From: Ruminococcus sp.
GTDB lineage: Bacteria; Bacillota; Clostridia; Oscillospirales; Acutalibacteraceae
Length of the DNA: 64,000 nucleotides
Assembly (NCBI GenBank): GCA_017411385.1
Contig: JAFQQF010000006.1
Location: 114,161 to 178,160 of the forward strand
Direction: 5' to 3'
Shown here: piece after piece, positions 9,347-19,413 of the stretch
Layout of the letters: the number at the start of each line of letters is the position of its first letter
How positions within the stretch are numbered: position 1 is the first letter of the stretch
Program-made: the position numbers and the translations under genes
Notes under the pieces: generated by a model
Seen by the model: only the letters and a program-made list of their open reading frames with translations
Told to the model about the DNA's origin: nothing
The model's database searches: none

Positions 9347-9875
9347 GGATTGCGAATACATACTGCTTTCGGAGCAGGAAATCAAAGATATTGTCAAGGA
9401 TATGGCAAAGAAAATCAGTGAGGATTACAAGGATAAGAATCTGATTCTCATAGGACTTCTCAAGGGTAGTGTCTTGTTTATGTCTGATTTGATGAGGGAG
9501 CTTTCCATTGACTGCGCTATCGACTTTATCTGTGCCTCAAGTTACGGTTCAGGTACAGAGTCCTCTGGCAGAGTCAATATCGTCAAGGACGTTTCTCAGC
9601 CTCTTGACGGCAAGGATGTGCTCATCGTTGAGGATATTATTGATTCGGGAAATACTCTCAATTTCATAACTAAGTATTTTGCTGCAAAAAATGCCGCAAG
9701 TGTAAAGATTTGCACAATGCTCTCAAAACCATCCAGAAGGGTTGTAGAAATCCCTGTGGATTATGTAGGCCGTGAAGTGCCTGATGAGTTCGTAATAGGT
9801 TACGGACTTGACTATGCAGAAAAATACAGAAATCTTCCATACATCGGTGTGCTGAAGCCTTCTGTTTATTCATAA
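9339..9875 (+). CDS. hpt: Hypoxanthine phosphoribosyltransferase
   Basis: Salvages hypoxanthine (and usually guanine) with PRPP to IMP or GMP. 178 residues, normal length. The PRPP-binding loop is VLIVEDIIDSGNTL, the purine-side motif includes VDYVGREVPDEFVIGYGLDYAE, and the N-terminal flexible loop region GLLKGSVLF is present. The ATG overlaps the end of tilS, and AGGGGAG precedes it at 9327-9334. In Bacillus this gene also sits between tilS and ftsH. Confidence 0.96.
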   Translation: MHKDCEYILLSEQEIKDIVKDMAKKISEDYKDKNLILIGLLKGSVLFMSDLMRELSIDCAIDFICASSYGSGTESSGRVNIVKDVSQPLDGKDVLIVEDIIDSGNTLNFITKYFAAKNAASVKICTMLSKPSRRVVEIPVDYVGREVPDEFVIGYGLDYAEKYRNLPYIGVLKPSVYS

Positions 9876-9917
9876 TTTCAAAATATTTTTCCATACTACA
9901 CTAAGGAGTGAAGCAAT

Positions 9918-11915
9918 TTGCAGAATAATAAATTATCAGCAAAAAAACTTTTAATCTACTTAGGAATCCCGATTCTGGTTATTCTTTGTGTTGCCTTGAT
10001 GTTCTCGTTCGGCAAAGAGAAGAAAGAGTATAAATATTCAGATATTGTTGGATTTTTTAAAGCACAGCAGGTTGAAAGCTTTTCTGTGAATGTGGGTACA
10101 GGTGCCCTTGAAATGATGGTTAAGGATGAGGCATTGGTATCTGACAAGACCGCGGAAAAGGATGATAGTCCATCACAGACAGGTAATATCTTTTCAGGAC
10201 TTGTAAAGCCCGAGGATAAGAAGGACGATGACGGACTCACTAAGATTAAGTACAAGCTTGCAAGTGTTGACTTGTTTTATATGGATGTAAACGATTACAT
10301 TCTTGAATACAACGAAAAGCACTCAGAGCCTTTGGAGTATGACTATATTCCTGCAACCAACAACTCCTTCCTTCTGGAGCTTATCCCCATCTTATTCTTT
10401 ATAATTGTTGCTGTTGTGTTCTGGTTCTTCATTATGAAGAGGATGAATGCCGGCGGTATGGGCGGTAAGGAGTTCCAGTTCGGCAAGGCAAAGTTTAAGG
10501 ATACCAACGATGAGAAGCGTAAGACTACCTTTGAGGATGTGGCAGGTGCCGACGAGGAAAAGGAAGAGCTTGAAGAAATCGTGGAGTTCCTGAAAAATCC
10601 CGGCAAGTATAACGAGCTTGGTGCAAGAATTCCCAAGGGTGTTCTCCTTGTAGGCCCTCCCGGTACAGGTAAAACTCTTCTTGCACGTGCTGTAGCAGGT
10701 GAGGCAGGAGTTCCCTTCTTCTCAATCTCAGGTTCTGATTTTGTAGAAATGTTTGTAGGTGTGGGTGCCTCCCGTGTGCGTGACCTTTTTGAACACGCAA
10801 AGAAGAACTCCCCCTGTATTATATTCATCGACGAGATTGACGCCGTTGGCAGACAGCGAGGCACAGGCCTTGGCGGCGGACACGATGAGCGTGAGCAGAC
10901 CTTGAACCAGATGTTGGTTGAGATGGACGGCTTCGGTGCAAACGAGGGTGTAATCGTTATTGCGGCTACCAACCGCCCCGATATACTTGACCCTGCACTG
11001 CTCAGACCCGGTCGTTTTGACCGTCAGGTGACTGTCGGCTATCCCGATGTTCAGGGCAGAGAGGCAATCCTTAAGGTACACGCCAGAAAGAAGCCTCTTG
11101 CTCCCGATGTAAAGCTCAAGACTATTGCAAAAACTACCGCAGGATTTACAGGTGCTGACCTTGCAAACCTTTTGAACGAAGCAGCCCTCCTTGCAGCACG
11201 CAGAGGCAAAAAGGCTATCACTATGCAGGAGGTTGAGGAAGCTACAATCAAGGTTGTAGTGGGCACAGAGAAGAAGTCAAAGGTTATGTCTGACAAAGAG
11301 AAAAAGCTCACAGCATACCACGAGGCAGGTCACGCAGTTGCTACCTATGTGTGCGAAACTCAGGACCCTGTTCATCAGATTTCTATTATACCCACAGGTA
11401 TGGCAGGCGGTTACACAATGCACCTGCCCGCTGAGGATAAGTCCTACCAGTCCAAAAAGGGAATGGAAGAGGATATCGTTGTGCTTCTGGGTGGCCGTGT
11501 TGCCGAGGCTTTAGTGCTCGGCGATATTTCCACAGGTGCATCCAATGATATTGAGCGTGCTACCTCAACAGCCCGTGCAATGGTTACAAAGTACGGAATG
11601 TCTGAACTGCTCGGTTGCATCAACTACGCATCAGGCAGTACAGAAGTGTTCATTGGCAGAGATATGGGACAGGTTAAGGATTATTCCGACGATACTGCAT
11701 CTAAAATTGACTTGGAGATTCATCGTATTATTACAGAGGGCTACAAGAAGTGCGAAAGCATTCTTACCTCAAATATGGATAAGCTCCACGAGGTTTCTGC
11801 TTACCTTATGAAGCACGAAAAAATGTCGGGCGCAGACTTTGCGGCAATGATGGAGGGTACCTTCACAGAGCCTGAAGAAACCCCTGATGATGAAAGCGAA
11901 GAAACCGCTGAATAA
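9918..11915 (+). CDS. ftsH: ATP-dependent zinc metalloprotease FtsH
   Basis: Membrane-anchored AAA protease for quality control of membrane and regulatory proteins. Segments: TM1 at 11-30, an extracytoplasmic domain to about 150, TM2 at 151-173, AAA domain with Walker A GPPGTGKT at 246-253, Walker [10 protein letters not shown] and the second region of homology, then zinc motif HEAGH at 468-472. The start is TTG at 9918 with AAGGAG at 9903-9908. The extracytoplasmic loop is somewhat long and charged. A perfect 13-bp hairpin follows the stop. Confidence 0.96.
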   Translation: MQNNKLSAKKLLIYLGIPILVILCVALMFSFGKEKKEYKYSDIVGFFKAQQVESFSVNVGTGALEMMVKDEALVSDKTAEKDDSPSQTGNIFSGLVKPEDKKDDDGLTKIKYKLASVDLFYMDVNDYILEYNEKHSEPLEYDYIPATNNSFLLELIPILFFIIVAVVFWFFIMKRMNAGGMGGKEFQFGKAKFKDTNDEKRKTTFEDVAGADEEKEELEEIVEFLKNPGKYNELGARIPKGVLLVGPPGTGKTLLARAVAGEAGVPFFSISGSDFVEMFVGVGASRVRDLFEHAKKNSPCIIFIDEIDAVGRQRGTGLGGGHDEREQTLNQMLVEMDGFGANEGVIVIAATNRPDILDPALLRPGRFDRQVTVGYPDVQGREAILKVHARKKPLAPDVKLKTIAKTTAGFTGADLANLLNEAALLAARRGKKAITMQEVEEATIKVVVGTEKKSKVMSDKEKKLTAYHEAGHAVATYVCETQDPVHQISIIPTGMAGGYTMHLPAEDKSYQSKKGMEEDIVVLLGGRVAEALVLGDISTGASNDIERATSTARAMVTKYGMSELLGCINYASGSTEVFIGRDMGQVKDYSDDTASKIDLEIHRIITEGYKKCESILTSNMDKLHEVSAYLMKHEKMSGADFAAMMEGTFTEPEETPDDESEETAE

Positions 11916-11925
11916 AAGAAACCCG

Positions 11926-11960
11926 AGGCGGATAACAATGTTGTTATCCGCCTTATATTA
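11926..11960 (+). terminator. Terminator after ftsH
   Basis: Perfect 13-bp inverted repeat (AGGCGGATAACAA, two-base loop, then its complement) at 11926-11953, followed by a weak T/A tract. It ends the rnj-to-ftsH run before uvrA. Confidence 0.75.
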
Positions 11961-11989
11961 ACAGCCTTTTTAGAAAGGAGTGTTTATTG

Positions 11990-14809
11990 ATGAGTGAAAA
12001 ATATCTTTCTGTCAGGGGTGCAAGAGAGCATAACCTGAAGAACATAGATGTTGATATACCAAGGGATAAGCTTGTGGTGCTCACAGGTCTGTCGGGTTCG
12101 GGCAAGTCCTCTCTTGCTTTTGATACCATCTACGCTGAGGGACAGCGCAGATACGTCGAATCCTTGTCCTCTTATGCGCGAATGTTTTTAGGTCAGATGG
12201 ATAAGCCCGATGTGGATAGCATCGACGGTCTATCTCCTGCAATTTCCATTGACCAGAAAACCACCTCAAAGAATCCTCGTTCAACAGTTGGAACAGTAAC
12301 CGAAATCTACGATTATCTTCGACTTTTATATGCACGTATCGGCACACCTCATTGTCCTGTCTGCGGCAAAGAAATTAAACAGCAGACCGTTGACCAGATT
12401 GTTGACAGGGTAATGAGTATTGCCGAGGGGACAAAAATTCAGGTTATGGCACCTGTTGTCCGTGCCCGCAAGGGTGAGCACACAAAGGAGCTGGATTCTG
12501 CTCGTAAAGGCGGATTTGTCCGTGTCCGTGCAGACGGAATTATTTATGATTTGTCGGAGAATATAATTCTCGAAAAGAACAAAAAACACAGCATAGAAAT
12601 TATTGTGGACAGGCTTGTGATTAAAGAAAGTATTCGTTCAAGACTTTCTGACAGCATCGAAACTGCATCTAAGCTTGCAGGAGGTCTTGTGCTTGTGTCA
12701 GTAGACGGGGAGGAGGATATACTCTTCTCTCAGAGCTACGCTTGTCCCGAGCACGGTATTAGCATTGATGAGCTTTCACCCCGTATGTTTTCCTTTAACG
12801 CACCTCAGGGTGCCTGTCCCAAGTGCACAGGCTTAGGCGTGTTTATGAGGATTGACCCGGAAAAGATTATTCCCGATAAGTCAAAATCCGTTAATCAGGG
12901 TGCTATCAAAGCAGGCGGTTGGGCAATGGAAGGCAACACCATTGCGGCTATGTACTACAACGGTCTGTCTGCTCATTATGGTTTCTCTCTTGATACCCCT
13001 GTTTGCGATTTGCCCGATGAGATTGTAGACATACTTCTTTACGGCACAAAGGGCGAAAAAATCCGATTGGTTAGAAACGGACTTTACGCAGGGGGAGAAT
13101 ACTACGCTCCCTTTGAGGGTGTAATAAATAATCTTGAAAGACGTTTCAGCCAAACCCAAAGTAATTGGATAAAAGAGGAAATCGAAGCCTTTATGTCTGC
13201 AATTCCTTGTGATGAGTGCAATGGAAGAAGACTCAGCAAGATTTCTCTTTCTGTCACCGTAGGCGGACTTAATATCTCTGAATTCTGTGATATGTCTGTG
13301 ACAAAGGCTCTGGAGTTTGTAAACACTCACAAGCTTTCAGAACGCCAGATGCTCATTGGCGGTGCAATTATAAAAGAAATCAAAGAGCGACTGGGCTTCC
13401 TTGAAAGCGTAGGTCTTGGTTATCTCACCCTCTCGCGAAGTGCAGGAACCCTCTCGGGCGGTGAAAGTCAGCGAATCCGCCTTGCAACTCAGATTGGCAG
13501 CTCCCTGATGGGTGTGTTGTATATTCTTGACGAGCCAAGCATCGGGCTTCACCAAAGGGATAACGAAAAGCTTCTCAAAACCCTGAGAAGACTTCGTGAT
13601 TTGGGCAATACGGTTATTGTTGTTGAGCACGATACAGACACAATGCTTGCCGCTGACCATATTGTTGATATTGGTCCCGGTGCAGGTGTTCACGGCGGAG
13701 AGGTTGTAGCAAGCGGTGCCTTAAAAGATATCATTGCCTGTGAGCGTTCTGTTACAGGCAAGTACTTAAGCGGTGAAATCAAGGTTGAGGTGCCTTCAAA
13801 ACGTCGCAAGGGTAACGGCAAAAAGCTGGAGATTACAGGTGCTTCACAGAACAATCTGAAAAATATAAACGTGAAAATTCCCTTGGGCGAGTTTGTATGT
13901 GTTACAGGTGTGTCAGGCTCGGGTAAGTCTTCTCTTGTAAACGAGATTTTGTACAAACGTCTTGCACGGGACTTAAACGCAGCTAAAACCCGCCCCGGTA
14001 AGCACAAGGATATTAAGGGTATTGAACACTTAGATAAGGTTATCAACATTGATCAGAGCCCCATCGGCAGGACTCCCCGCAGTAATCCTGCTACCTATAC
14101 GGGAATGTTTACCGATATCCGTGAGCTTTTTGCAAAAACTCAGGAGGCTAAGATGAGAGGCTTTAGCTCAGGCAGATTTTCCTTTAATGTCAAGGGAGGC
14201 AGATGCGAAGCCTGTGAAGGCGGCGGAATTGTAAAAATCGAAATGCATTTTCTGCCCGATGTGTATGTTCCTTGCGATGTGTGCAAAGGAAGACGTTATA
14301 ACCGCGAAACTCTTGAGGTTAAGTACAAGGGCAAGTCCATTCACGACGTGCTTGAGATGACAGTTGATGAAGGCATTGATTTCTTCCAGAGTATTCCGAA
14401 AATCCATCGCAGACTTCAGACCCTCTACGAGGTAGGCTTGGGTTACATCAAAATCGGTCAGCCTGCAACTACTCTCTCAGGCGGTGAGGCACAGAGAGTA
14501 AAGCTTGCAACAGAGCTTTCAAAACGTTCTACCGGCAAGACTGTTTATATCCTTGACGAGCCTACAACCGGACTCCATTCAGCAGATGTTCACAGGCTTA
14601 TAGAGGTGCTTCAGAAGCTGGTAGATAAGGGCAACAGCGTAATTGTTATTGAGCATAACCTTGACCTTATAAAAACCGCCGACTACGTCATTGACTTAGG
14701 TCCCGAGGGCGGTGACGGCGGAGGAGAGATTATAGCAGAAGGTACACCCGAAAAAATTGCCTCCTGCGAAAATTCCTACACAGGACACTTCCTTAAAAAA
14801 CTTCTGTAA
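11990..14809 (+). CDS. uvrA: Excinuclease ABC subunit A
   Basis: Damage-recognition ATPase of nucleotide excision repair. 939 residues, full length. Two ABC domains are visible: Walker [11 protein letters not shown] near residue 35 and [10 protein letters not shown] in the second half, signatures [12 protein letters not shown] and [12 protein letters not shown]. Zinc modules: [15 protein letters not shown] and CEACEGGG with CDVCKGRR. The ATG at 11990 lies nine bases from AAAGGAG; a TTG one codon earlier is possible. It stands alone between two terminators, without uvrB or uvrC nearby. Confidence 0.96.
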   Translation: MSEKYLSVRGAREHNLKNIDVDIPRDKLVVLTGLSGSGKSSLAFDTIYAEGQRRYVESLSSYARMFLGQMDKPDVDSIDGLSPAISIDQKTTSKNPRSTVGTVTEIYDYLRLLYARIGTPHCPVCGKEIKQQTVDQIVDRVMSIAEGTKIQVMAPVVRARKGEHTKELDSARKGGFVRVRADGIIYDLSENIILEKNKKHSIEIIVDRLVIKESIRSRLSDSIETASKLAGGLVLVSVDGEEDILFSQSYACPEHGISIDELSPRMFSFNAPQGACPKCTGLGVFMRIDPEKIIPDKSKSVNQGAIKAGGWAMEGNTIAAMYYNGLSAHYGFSLDTPVCDLPDEIVDILLYGTKGEKIRLVRNGLYAGGEYYAPFEGVINNLERRFSQTQSNWIKEEIEAFMSAIPCDECNGRRLSKISLSVTVGGLNISEFCDMSVTKALEFVNTHKLSERQMLIGGAIIKEIKERLGFLESVGLGYLTLSRSAGTLSGGESQRIRLATQIGSSLMGVLYILDEPSIGLHQRDNEKLLKTLRRLRDLGNTVIVVEHDTDTMLAADHIVDIGPGAGVHGGEVVASGALKDIIACERSVTGKYLSGEIKVEVPSKRRKGNGKKLEITGASQNNLKNINVKIPLGEFVCVTGVSGSGKSSLVNEILYKRLARDLNAAKTRPGKHKDIKGIEHLDKVINIDQSPIGRTPRSNPATYTGMFTDIRELFAKTQEAKMRGFSSGRFSFNVKGGRCEACEGGGIVKIEMHFLPDVYVPCDVCKGRRYNRETLEVKYKGKSIHDVLEMTVDEGIDFFQSIPKIHRRLQTLYEVGLGYIKIGQPATTLSGGEAQRVKLATELSKRSTGKTVYILDEPTTGLHSADVHRLIEVLQKLVDKGNSVIVIEHNLDLIKTADYVIDLGPEGGDGGGEIIAEGTPEKIASCENSYTGHFLKKLL

Positions 14810-14824
14810 ATAAACATTTTATTT

Positions 14825-14868
14825 AAGAGAAATTGCATTGTTTTATGCAATTTCTCTTTCTTTTTTTG
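14825..14868 (+). terminator. Terminator after uvrA
   Basis: AAGAGAAATTGCAT at 14825-14838, six-base loop, complementary arm to 14858, then a run of seven T at 14861-14867. A strong intrinsic terminator that separates uvrA from the phage-like cassette. Confidence 0.9.
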
Positions 14869-14890
14869 CTGTTTTTGGAGGTGTAATTAT

Positions 14891-17038
14891 ATGATTACTA
14901 TTCTGAATGGAAAACTTACCATTCCCGAGTCTGAGCGTTTTATCGGATTTGCAGGGGATAACCTCAGACGAAAAATTGAATTTTTAGTCAGCGGTATTTA
15001 CGAAGCTGACCGTATTTATCGTATCTACCTCACCTTTGATGACGGTACGGTGAATTATTTTACTCTGCCCTTTGAGGTAACCGATTTGGGAGTTGTCCTC
15101 ACTTGGGATGTGCTCAGAGAGCATATTTTCAAGAGCGGTTGTGTAAAGGTGCAGATTAAAGCTTTTTCTGACAATGGGGTTGTCTGGCATACCAACACAG
15201 AACGCTTCATTGTGGGTGAAAGCACAGAGCTTACCGAGGAGTTTGCAAAACAGAACACAGAGTTCCTTAGATATGAGGAAAGACTCAACAATCTTTCAAA
15301 GGAGATTTCTGAAATCTGTGTTCTGATGCCCTTTGTAGGTGATAACGGCAACTGGTACATCTACGATGCACAGGCTTGTGAGTATAAAGACAGCGGTAAG
15401 CCCTCTGTTGCAATTGCCGACGGGGTTAAGATTTCAGACGGCGATATTGATAAGCTTTCTCTTTTTTCCCCCGAAATGGTTCAGAAGTATCTGTCCTTGC
15501 CTGTGTATAAGTGTGAGTCTAACGACCCTTTTTCAGAAGAGTTTTACAACACATTGACAGAACAGGGCATTTACAAGCTTGATTCCTTATCAGGTGTTCA
15601 TCAGGTTGTTGTTGTGCTAAGCCCGAACACATCAGCACACCTGATGCAGATTAAATTTGAATATAACCAAATCCGATATCGCGGAATATGGTGTACTGAG
15701 GACGGAAAATACCCTCAGGAGGATTGGGAAGAGTGGACAACACTTAATGTGAAGGTTGATTTGAACCTCGATTCCAATTCCGAAAATCCTGTTTCAAACA
15801 AGGCTGTATCGGAAGCACTCGGCAAGAAAATGAGCGTAGCTAAAAGCTTTGTCAAGGCAGCAAGCGTTGCAGATGATACTGACCCTCAGCTTATTGCCTA
15901 TCAGGAAGAGGATGTGTCAGTCCCGGAAATGCTGAGAATTCCTCTGTCAGTTCTTATGAAGAAAATCAAGTCTGTAGCTGACAGCGGTAACTATTTTGAG
16001 TCAGATACCGTGGAGGCTGTGTTGCAGGAAATCGGCGCAAAGCTTCTCAAGTTTACAGAACTTAAATCAATTTACGACAACGAGCCTGAGCTTGCTGACC
16101 CCAATAATACAGGCTTGCTTTCCAATGTAACTGAAAACTCTATATTTATGGCAAGCAACTCACATTGGACCGATACACCAAACAATGAAACAGTAATTTT
16201 CATCAATCTTCGTTACAGCCTTAATTACGATGTTCAGATTGGTATATCCATTGTGAACTCAGGTGTGATTTATACAAGGGTTATTCATCATAGCAAGAGA
16301 ACCGTATTCAAAGATTGGGGAACGGCTTCTGTGATAAATCAGAGCGATACCCAAAAGCCTCTGAAGGTTCTTGCTGTTGGCGACTCTATATGCACAGGTT
16401 CAGGAAATTCAGGAAAGGGTTATGCTGACTATCTCGGACTTGAATGCAGAAACGCCGCCGTGGGTATGGCGACAATTTCAAATTTCCGCACAACTGTTAC
16501 AAATATTCCTGACCAGCTTACAGGAGTAACAGATTTTACTCCCGATGTGATTATCGCCGAGGGTGGAGTGAACGATTACTATTATCACGTTCCATTGGGT
16601 ACGCTTTCAGCTTCTCCTGTCAGTTCGGATGCAGAGGCAAACTCCCTTGACCGAAACACTTTTTTGGGTGCCTTGGAATACCTTTTTTACAAGATGATTA
16701 AGCTTCGTCCCAAGGCACAGCGGTTCTTTCTGATTACTCACAAAACCTATGCTACTGCCTGCAACGGCGCCACAGATAAAGCGTACTGGGTTACTCACAA
16801 AAACAACGCAGGCTATACTCAACAGGATATGCACGATGCAATAGTTGAATGCTGCAGAATGTATAACGTGGGTGTGATTGATGTGTTTGAAGAAGGTTTA
16901 ATCAACACTCTGTATTCTGAATATATGACAGGCTATGTAGGTGCAGACGGAATCCATCCTCTTGAACAGGGCTATAAGGAAGCTTACGTTCCTCTTATTA
17001 AAAAAGCCTTGGCTATCGGCACTGTAAAGAATAGCTGA
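14891..17038 (+). CDS. Phage tail/baseplate-like protein with SGNH esterase domain
   Basis: 715 residues, not secreted by a visible signal. The first 110 residues resemble BppU-type N-terminal domains of phage baseplate proteins; a short helix follows (TEEFAKQNTEFLRYEERL). The middle has a pyocin-knob-like stretch (NTLTEQGIYKL) typical of tail fibres. The C-terminal 220 residues form an SGNH hydrolase: AVGDSICTGSG (nucleophile Ser), GGVNDYYY and the DGIHP catalytic pair. It would bind and perhaps deacetylate a surface glycan. First gene of a three-gene cassette with lysin and holin. No capsid, portal, terminase or integrase genes are near. Domain calls are by motif; the role is inferred. Confidence 0.7.
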   Translation: MITILNGKLTIPESERFIGFAGDNLRRKIEFLVSGIYEADRIYRIYLTFDDGTVNYFTLPFEVTDLGVVLTWDVLREHIFKSGCVKVQIKAFSDNGVVWHTNTERFIVGESTELTEEFAKQNTEFLRYEERLNNLSKEISEICVLMPFVGDNGNWYIYDAQACEYKDSGKPSVAIADGVKISDGDIDKLSLFSPEMVQKYLSLPVYKCESNDPFSEEFYNTLTEQGIYKLDSLSGVHQVVVVLSPNTSAHLMQIKFEYNQIRYRGIWCTEDGKYPQEDWEEWTTLNVKVDLNLDSNSENPVSNKAVSEALGKKMSVAKSFVKAASVADDTDPQLIAYQEEDVSVPEMLRIPLSVLMKKIKSVADSGNYFESDTVEAVLQEIGAKLLKFTELKSIYDNEPELADPNNTGLLSNVTENSIFMASNSHWTDTPNNETVIFINLRYSLNYDVQIGISIVNSGVIYTRVIHHSKRTVFKDWGTASVINQSDTQKPLKVLAVGDSICTGSGNSGKGYADYLGLECRNAAVGMATISNFRTTVTNIPDQLTGVTDFTPDVIIAEGGVNDYYYHVPLGTLSASPVSSDAEANSLDRNTFLGALEYLFYKMIKLRPKAQRFFLITHKTYATACNGATDKAYWVTHKNNAGYTQQDMHDAIVECCRMYNVGVIDVFEEGLINTLYSEYMTGYVGADGIHPLEQGYKEAYVPLIKKALAIGTVKNS

Positions 17039-17062
17039 TTTTATTAAAAAGGAGGTGAAAAG

Positions 17063-17998
17063 ATGAATTGTATTGATGTTTCTGAGTGGCAGGACACTAT
17101 AGATTGGAAAAAGGTAAAGTCGGCCGGATATGACTACGCTATTCTCCGTGCAGGCTTTGGCCGTCTTGCATCTCAGAAGGATAGCTCTTTTGAAGCTAAC
17201 TACAAAAACGCAAAAGCCGCAGGAGTAAAGCTTGGTGCATATTGGTACTCATATGCTACAGATAACAGCATTGCAAAAATGGAAGCCAAGGCTTGTCTTG
17301 AGGTGCTTGGCGGCAGATATTTTGAAATGCCTGTTTTCTTTGATATGGAAGAAAGCTCTATGACAAAGCTTTCAAAAGACACCCTCACAGGTATTGCAAA
17401 GACCTTTTGCAATGCTTTGATAAAAGCAGGCTACAGAGCAGGTGTTTACAGTAATCTAAACTGGTTTACAAACTATCTTGATTACGACGCTATCCGCAAG
17501 CTTTATCCTGTGTGGCTTGCTCAGTATTACAAGGAAGCACAGCTTGATTGCGATGTGTGGCAGTATTCTTCTGAAGGAAAGGTAAACGGTATCTCTGGTA
17601 ATGTAGATATGAATATTATTTACAATACAGAGATAATCAAGAGTGAAGGAGAAAAGCCTGATGATAAAAATGAAGTGAAACCTGTTTTTGAAACCGCCTC
17701 TGTGCAGGCTTTGCTCAGACTGGCTTATAATATGGGTGTTGTAAAAACCTTTGTATCTCCTGTTGATAATAAAAAAGGCAAGCTTACCAATGCGGCGATT
17801 GTTGAGGCAAGACAGTATTTGGAGTATCAGAATCCCGATTCTTCCGTTGACCTTGATTTTATATCACAGCTTTCTGCCGTGCTAGAAGAAAAGCTCAATG
17901 CTCTTTCAAACAGAGCTGTTGGAGATGTTAACGGTGACGGTAAGGTTGATATAAAGGATGCCACAGAAATTCAGAAGAAAGTTGCAGGACTTATCTGA
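17063..17998 (+). CDS. GH25 lysozyme (phage-type endolysin) with C-terminal dockerin-like half repeat
   Basis: Muramidase of glycoside hydrolase family 25: CIDVSEWQDTIDW at the start, FFDMEES carrying the catalytic DxE, and the WQYSSEGKVNGISGNVDMN end of the barrel near residue 190. A linker region of about 90 residues follows. The last 25 residues read GDVNGDGKVDIKDATEIQKK, one calcium-binding loop-helix segment as in type I dockerins, which normally have two. No signal peptide, so release would depend on the holin encoded next (stop and start overlap by one base). AAGGAGGTGAAAAG precedes the ATG, a strong ribosome site. Confidence 0.88.
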   Translation: MNCIDVSEWQDTIDWKKVKSAGYDYAILRAGFGRLASQKDSSFEANYKNAKAAGVKLGAYWYSYATDNSIAKMEAKACLEVLGGRYFEMPVFFDMEESSMTKLSKDTLTGIAKTFCNALIKAGYRAGVYSNLNWFTNYLDYDAIRKLYPVWLAQYYKEAQLDCDVWQYSSEGKVNGISGNVDMNIIYNTEIIKSEGEKPDDKNEVKPVFETASVQALLRLAYNMGVVKTFVSPVDNKKGKLTNAAIVEARQYLEYQNPDSSVDLDFISQLSAVLEEKLNALSNRAVGDVNGDGKVDIKDATEIQKKVAGLI

Positions 17999-18465
17999 TG
18001 TTTGCGAAAATTATGGCGTATTTTACAGGCTCTTTTACCTTGCCAAAAATAACTTTTGCCTCGATTGTTGCAGGAGTCGGAGGTTTTGTTGCGTGGTTTT
18101 TAGGAGGTTGGGATGAGCTTATTATTACCTATATTACCCTTATGGTGCTTGATTATATCACCGGTGTTGCAAAGGCAATTTATCAGAAAAAGCTTTCAAG
18201 CTCGGTGGGCTTCAAAGGAATAATCAAGAAAATACTTGCACTTCTCATTGTGGGGCTTTCGGTAACCTTGCAGAATGTTCTGCCCGAGGGAATACCTCTT
18301 CGCGAAATCACCGTCTTGTTTTTTATAGCCAACGAGGGCTTTTCAATCCTAGAAAACGCAGACGGACTAATTCCTCTGCCAAAAAAACTACGCTCGGTAT
18401 TGGCTCAGCTTCAGAACAATTCAGAGGAGAATAAAAAGGATACTAAGCACGAAACAAAGGAATAA
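17998..18465 (+). CDS. Phage holin (holin 4/TcdE-like family)
   Basis: 155 residues with about three or four membrane segments and a charged C-terminal tail (NSEENKKDTKHETKE). The family pattern LDYITGVAKAIYQKKLSSS and LFFIANEGFSILENA is clear for toxin-secretion/phage-lysis holins. It should form membrane holes that let the lysin through. The ATG shares a base with the lysin stop codon, and a terminator follows at 18482, closing the cassette. Confidence 0.85.
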   Translation: MFAKIMAYFTGSFTLPKITFASIVAGVGGFVAWFLGGWDELIITYITLMVLDYITGVAKAIYQKKLSSSVGFKGIIKKILALLIVGLSVTLQNVLPEGIPLREITVLFFIANEGFSILENADGLIPLPKKLRSVLAQLQNNSEENKKDTKHETKE

Positions 18466-18481
18466 TTCATTGGTAAAGTAT

Positions 18482-18522
18482 AAGGCATCAGTCACAGAAT
18501 CGGCTGATGCCTTTCTTGATTT
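18482..18522 (+). terminator. Terminator after holin
   Basis: AGGCATCAG at 18483-18491 pairs with CTGATGCCT at 18504-18512, followed by TTCTTGATTTTT. The T-rich tail overlaps the -35 box of the thyX promoter. Confidence 0.8.
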
Positions 18523-18544
18523 TTGATATTCTCTGTGGTATAAT
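18516..18544 (+). promoter_or_regulatory. Promoter for thyX
   Basis: TTGATT at 18516-18521, 17 bases, then TATAAT at 18539-18544 with an extended -10 (TGG before it). The promoter starts inside the tail of the preceding terminator and lies about 60 bases ahead of thyX. Confidence 0.8.
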
Positions 18545-18606
18545 ATCAGTTAATATGGATAAGTGTATGGATTTTCAGATTTTTTACATAAAAGGAGAGG
18601 GACAAT

Positions 18607-19413
18607 ATGGCTATAAAGGTTACACTTCTTGCACATACTCCAAGCCCCGAGGAAATAGTAGCAGCGGCGGCAAAGCTTTGCTACTCACCCTCAGGAATTG
18701 ATAATATACGCGATGGACTCACCGAGGAAAAAACTGCATCCTTTGTAAAGATGCTTGCAGATATGGGGCATGCAAGCCCCACAGAGCACGCTTCCTTTAC
18801 CTTTGGTATCGAGGGTATCTCCCGTGCTTGCTCCCATCAGCTTGTACGTCACAGAATTGCATCCTACAGCCAGCAGTCCCAAAGATATGTTGACGGCAAC
18901 AGCTTCGAGTTTGTTACTCCTCCCGAAATTGCTGAGGATGACCATTGCCTTGATGTTTACAACAGAGTTATTGATTTGCAGAGAGAGGCTTATTCTGAAA
19001 TCCGTGATGCTCTTGCTGTAAAGTATATCCGTGAATTCACAGACAAGGAATACAAAGGTACAGATGCAGAAGTTATCGAGGCGTTCAAGGCTGACAACAA
19101 AGCTCAGTGCTCTGCTTTTATCAAGAAGGCAAACGAAGATGCCCGTTACATTCTGCCCAACGCTTGCACCACCAAGATTGTGTGTACCTTCAATGCAAGA
19201 AGCCTTGAAAACTTCTTCGCTCATCGTTGCTGTAACCGTGCCCAGTGGGAAATAAGAGAGGTTGCAGAGCAGATGCTTCTTCTGTGCAAGGAGGTTGCTC
19301 CCAATATATTTGCAAAGAGCGGTCCCTCTTGTATGCGCGGTGCTTGTCCCGAGGGCGGTATGACCTGCGGTAAAATTAAGGAAGTAAGAGAAAAATACGG
19401 ATATGGAAAATAA
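18607..19413 (+). CDS. thyX: Flavin-dependent thymidylate synthase ThyX
   Basis: Makes dTMP from dUMP with methylenetetrahydrofolate, FAD and NAD(P)H, releasing THF rather than DHF. The ThyX motif RHR-x7-S is present as RHRIASYSQQSQRY near residue 80. FNARSLENFFAHRCC near the end is also typical. 268 residues. AAGGAGAGGG precedes the ATG. It overlaps tmk by 11 bases, so the next step in dTTP synthesis is coupled. No ThyA or DHFR is seen in the window. Confidence 0.95.
   Translation: MAIKVTLLAHTPSPEEIVAAAAKLCYSPSGIDNIRDGLTEEKTASFVKMLADMGHASPTEHASFTFGIEGISRACSHQLVRHRIASYSQQSQRYVDGNSFEFVTPPEIAEDDHCLDVYNRVIDLQREAYSEIRDALAVKYIREFTDKEYKGTDAEVIEAFKADNKAQCSAFIKKANEDARYILPNACTTKIVCTFNARSLENFFAHRCCNRAQWEIREVAEQMLLLCKEVAPNIFAKSGPSCMRGACPEGGMTCGKIKEVREKYGYGK

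Noticed and set aside
14891-18465. Full prophage
   Set aside because: No integrase, capsid, portal, terminase, tail-tube genes or attachment repeats were found around the three genes.
18507-18701. Open frame overlapping the thyX start
   Set aside because: It covers the promoter and the first codons of thyX in another frame and has no own ribosome site.
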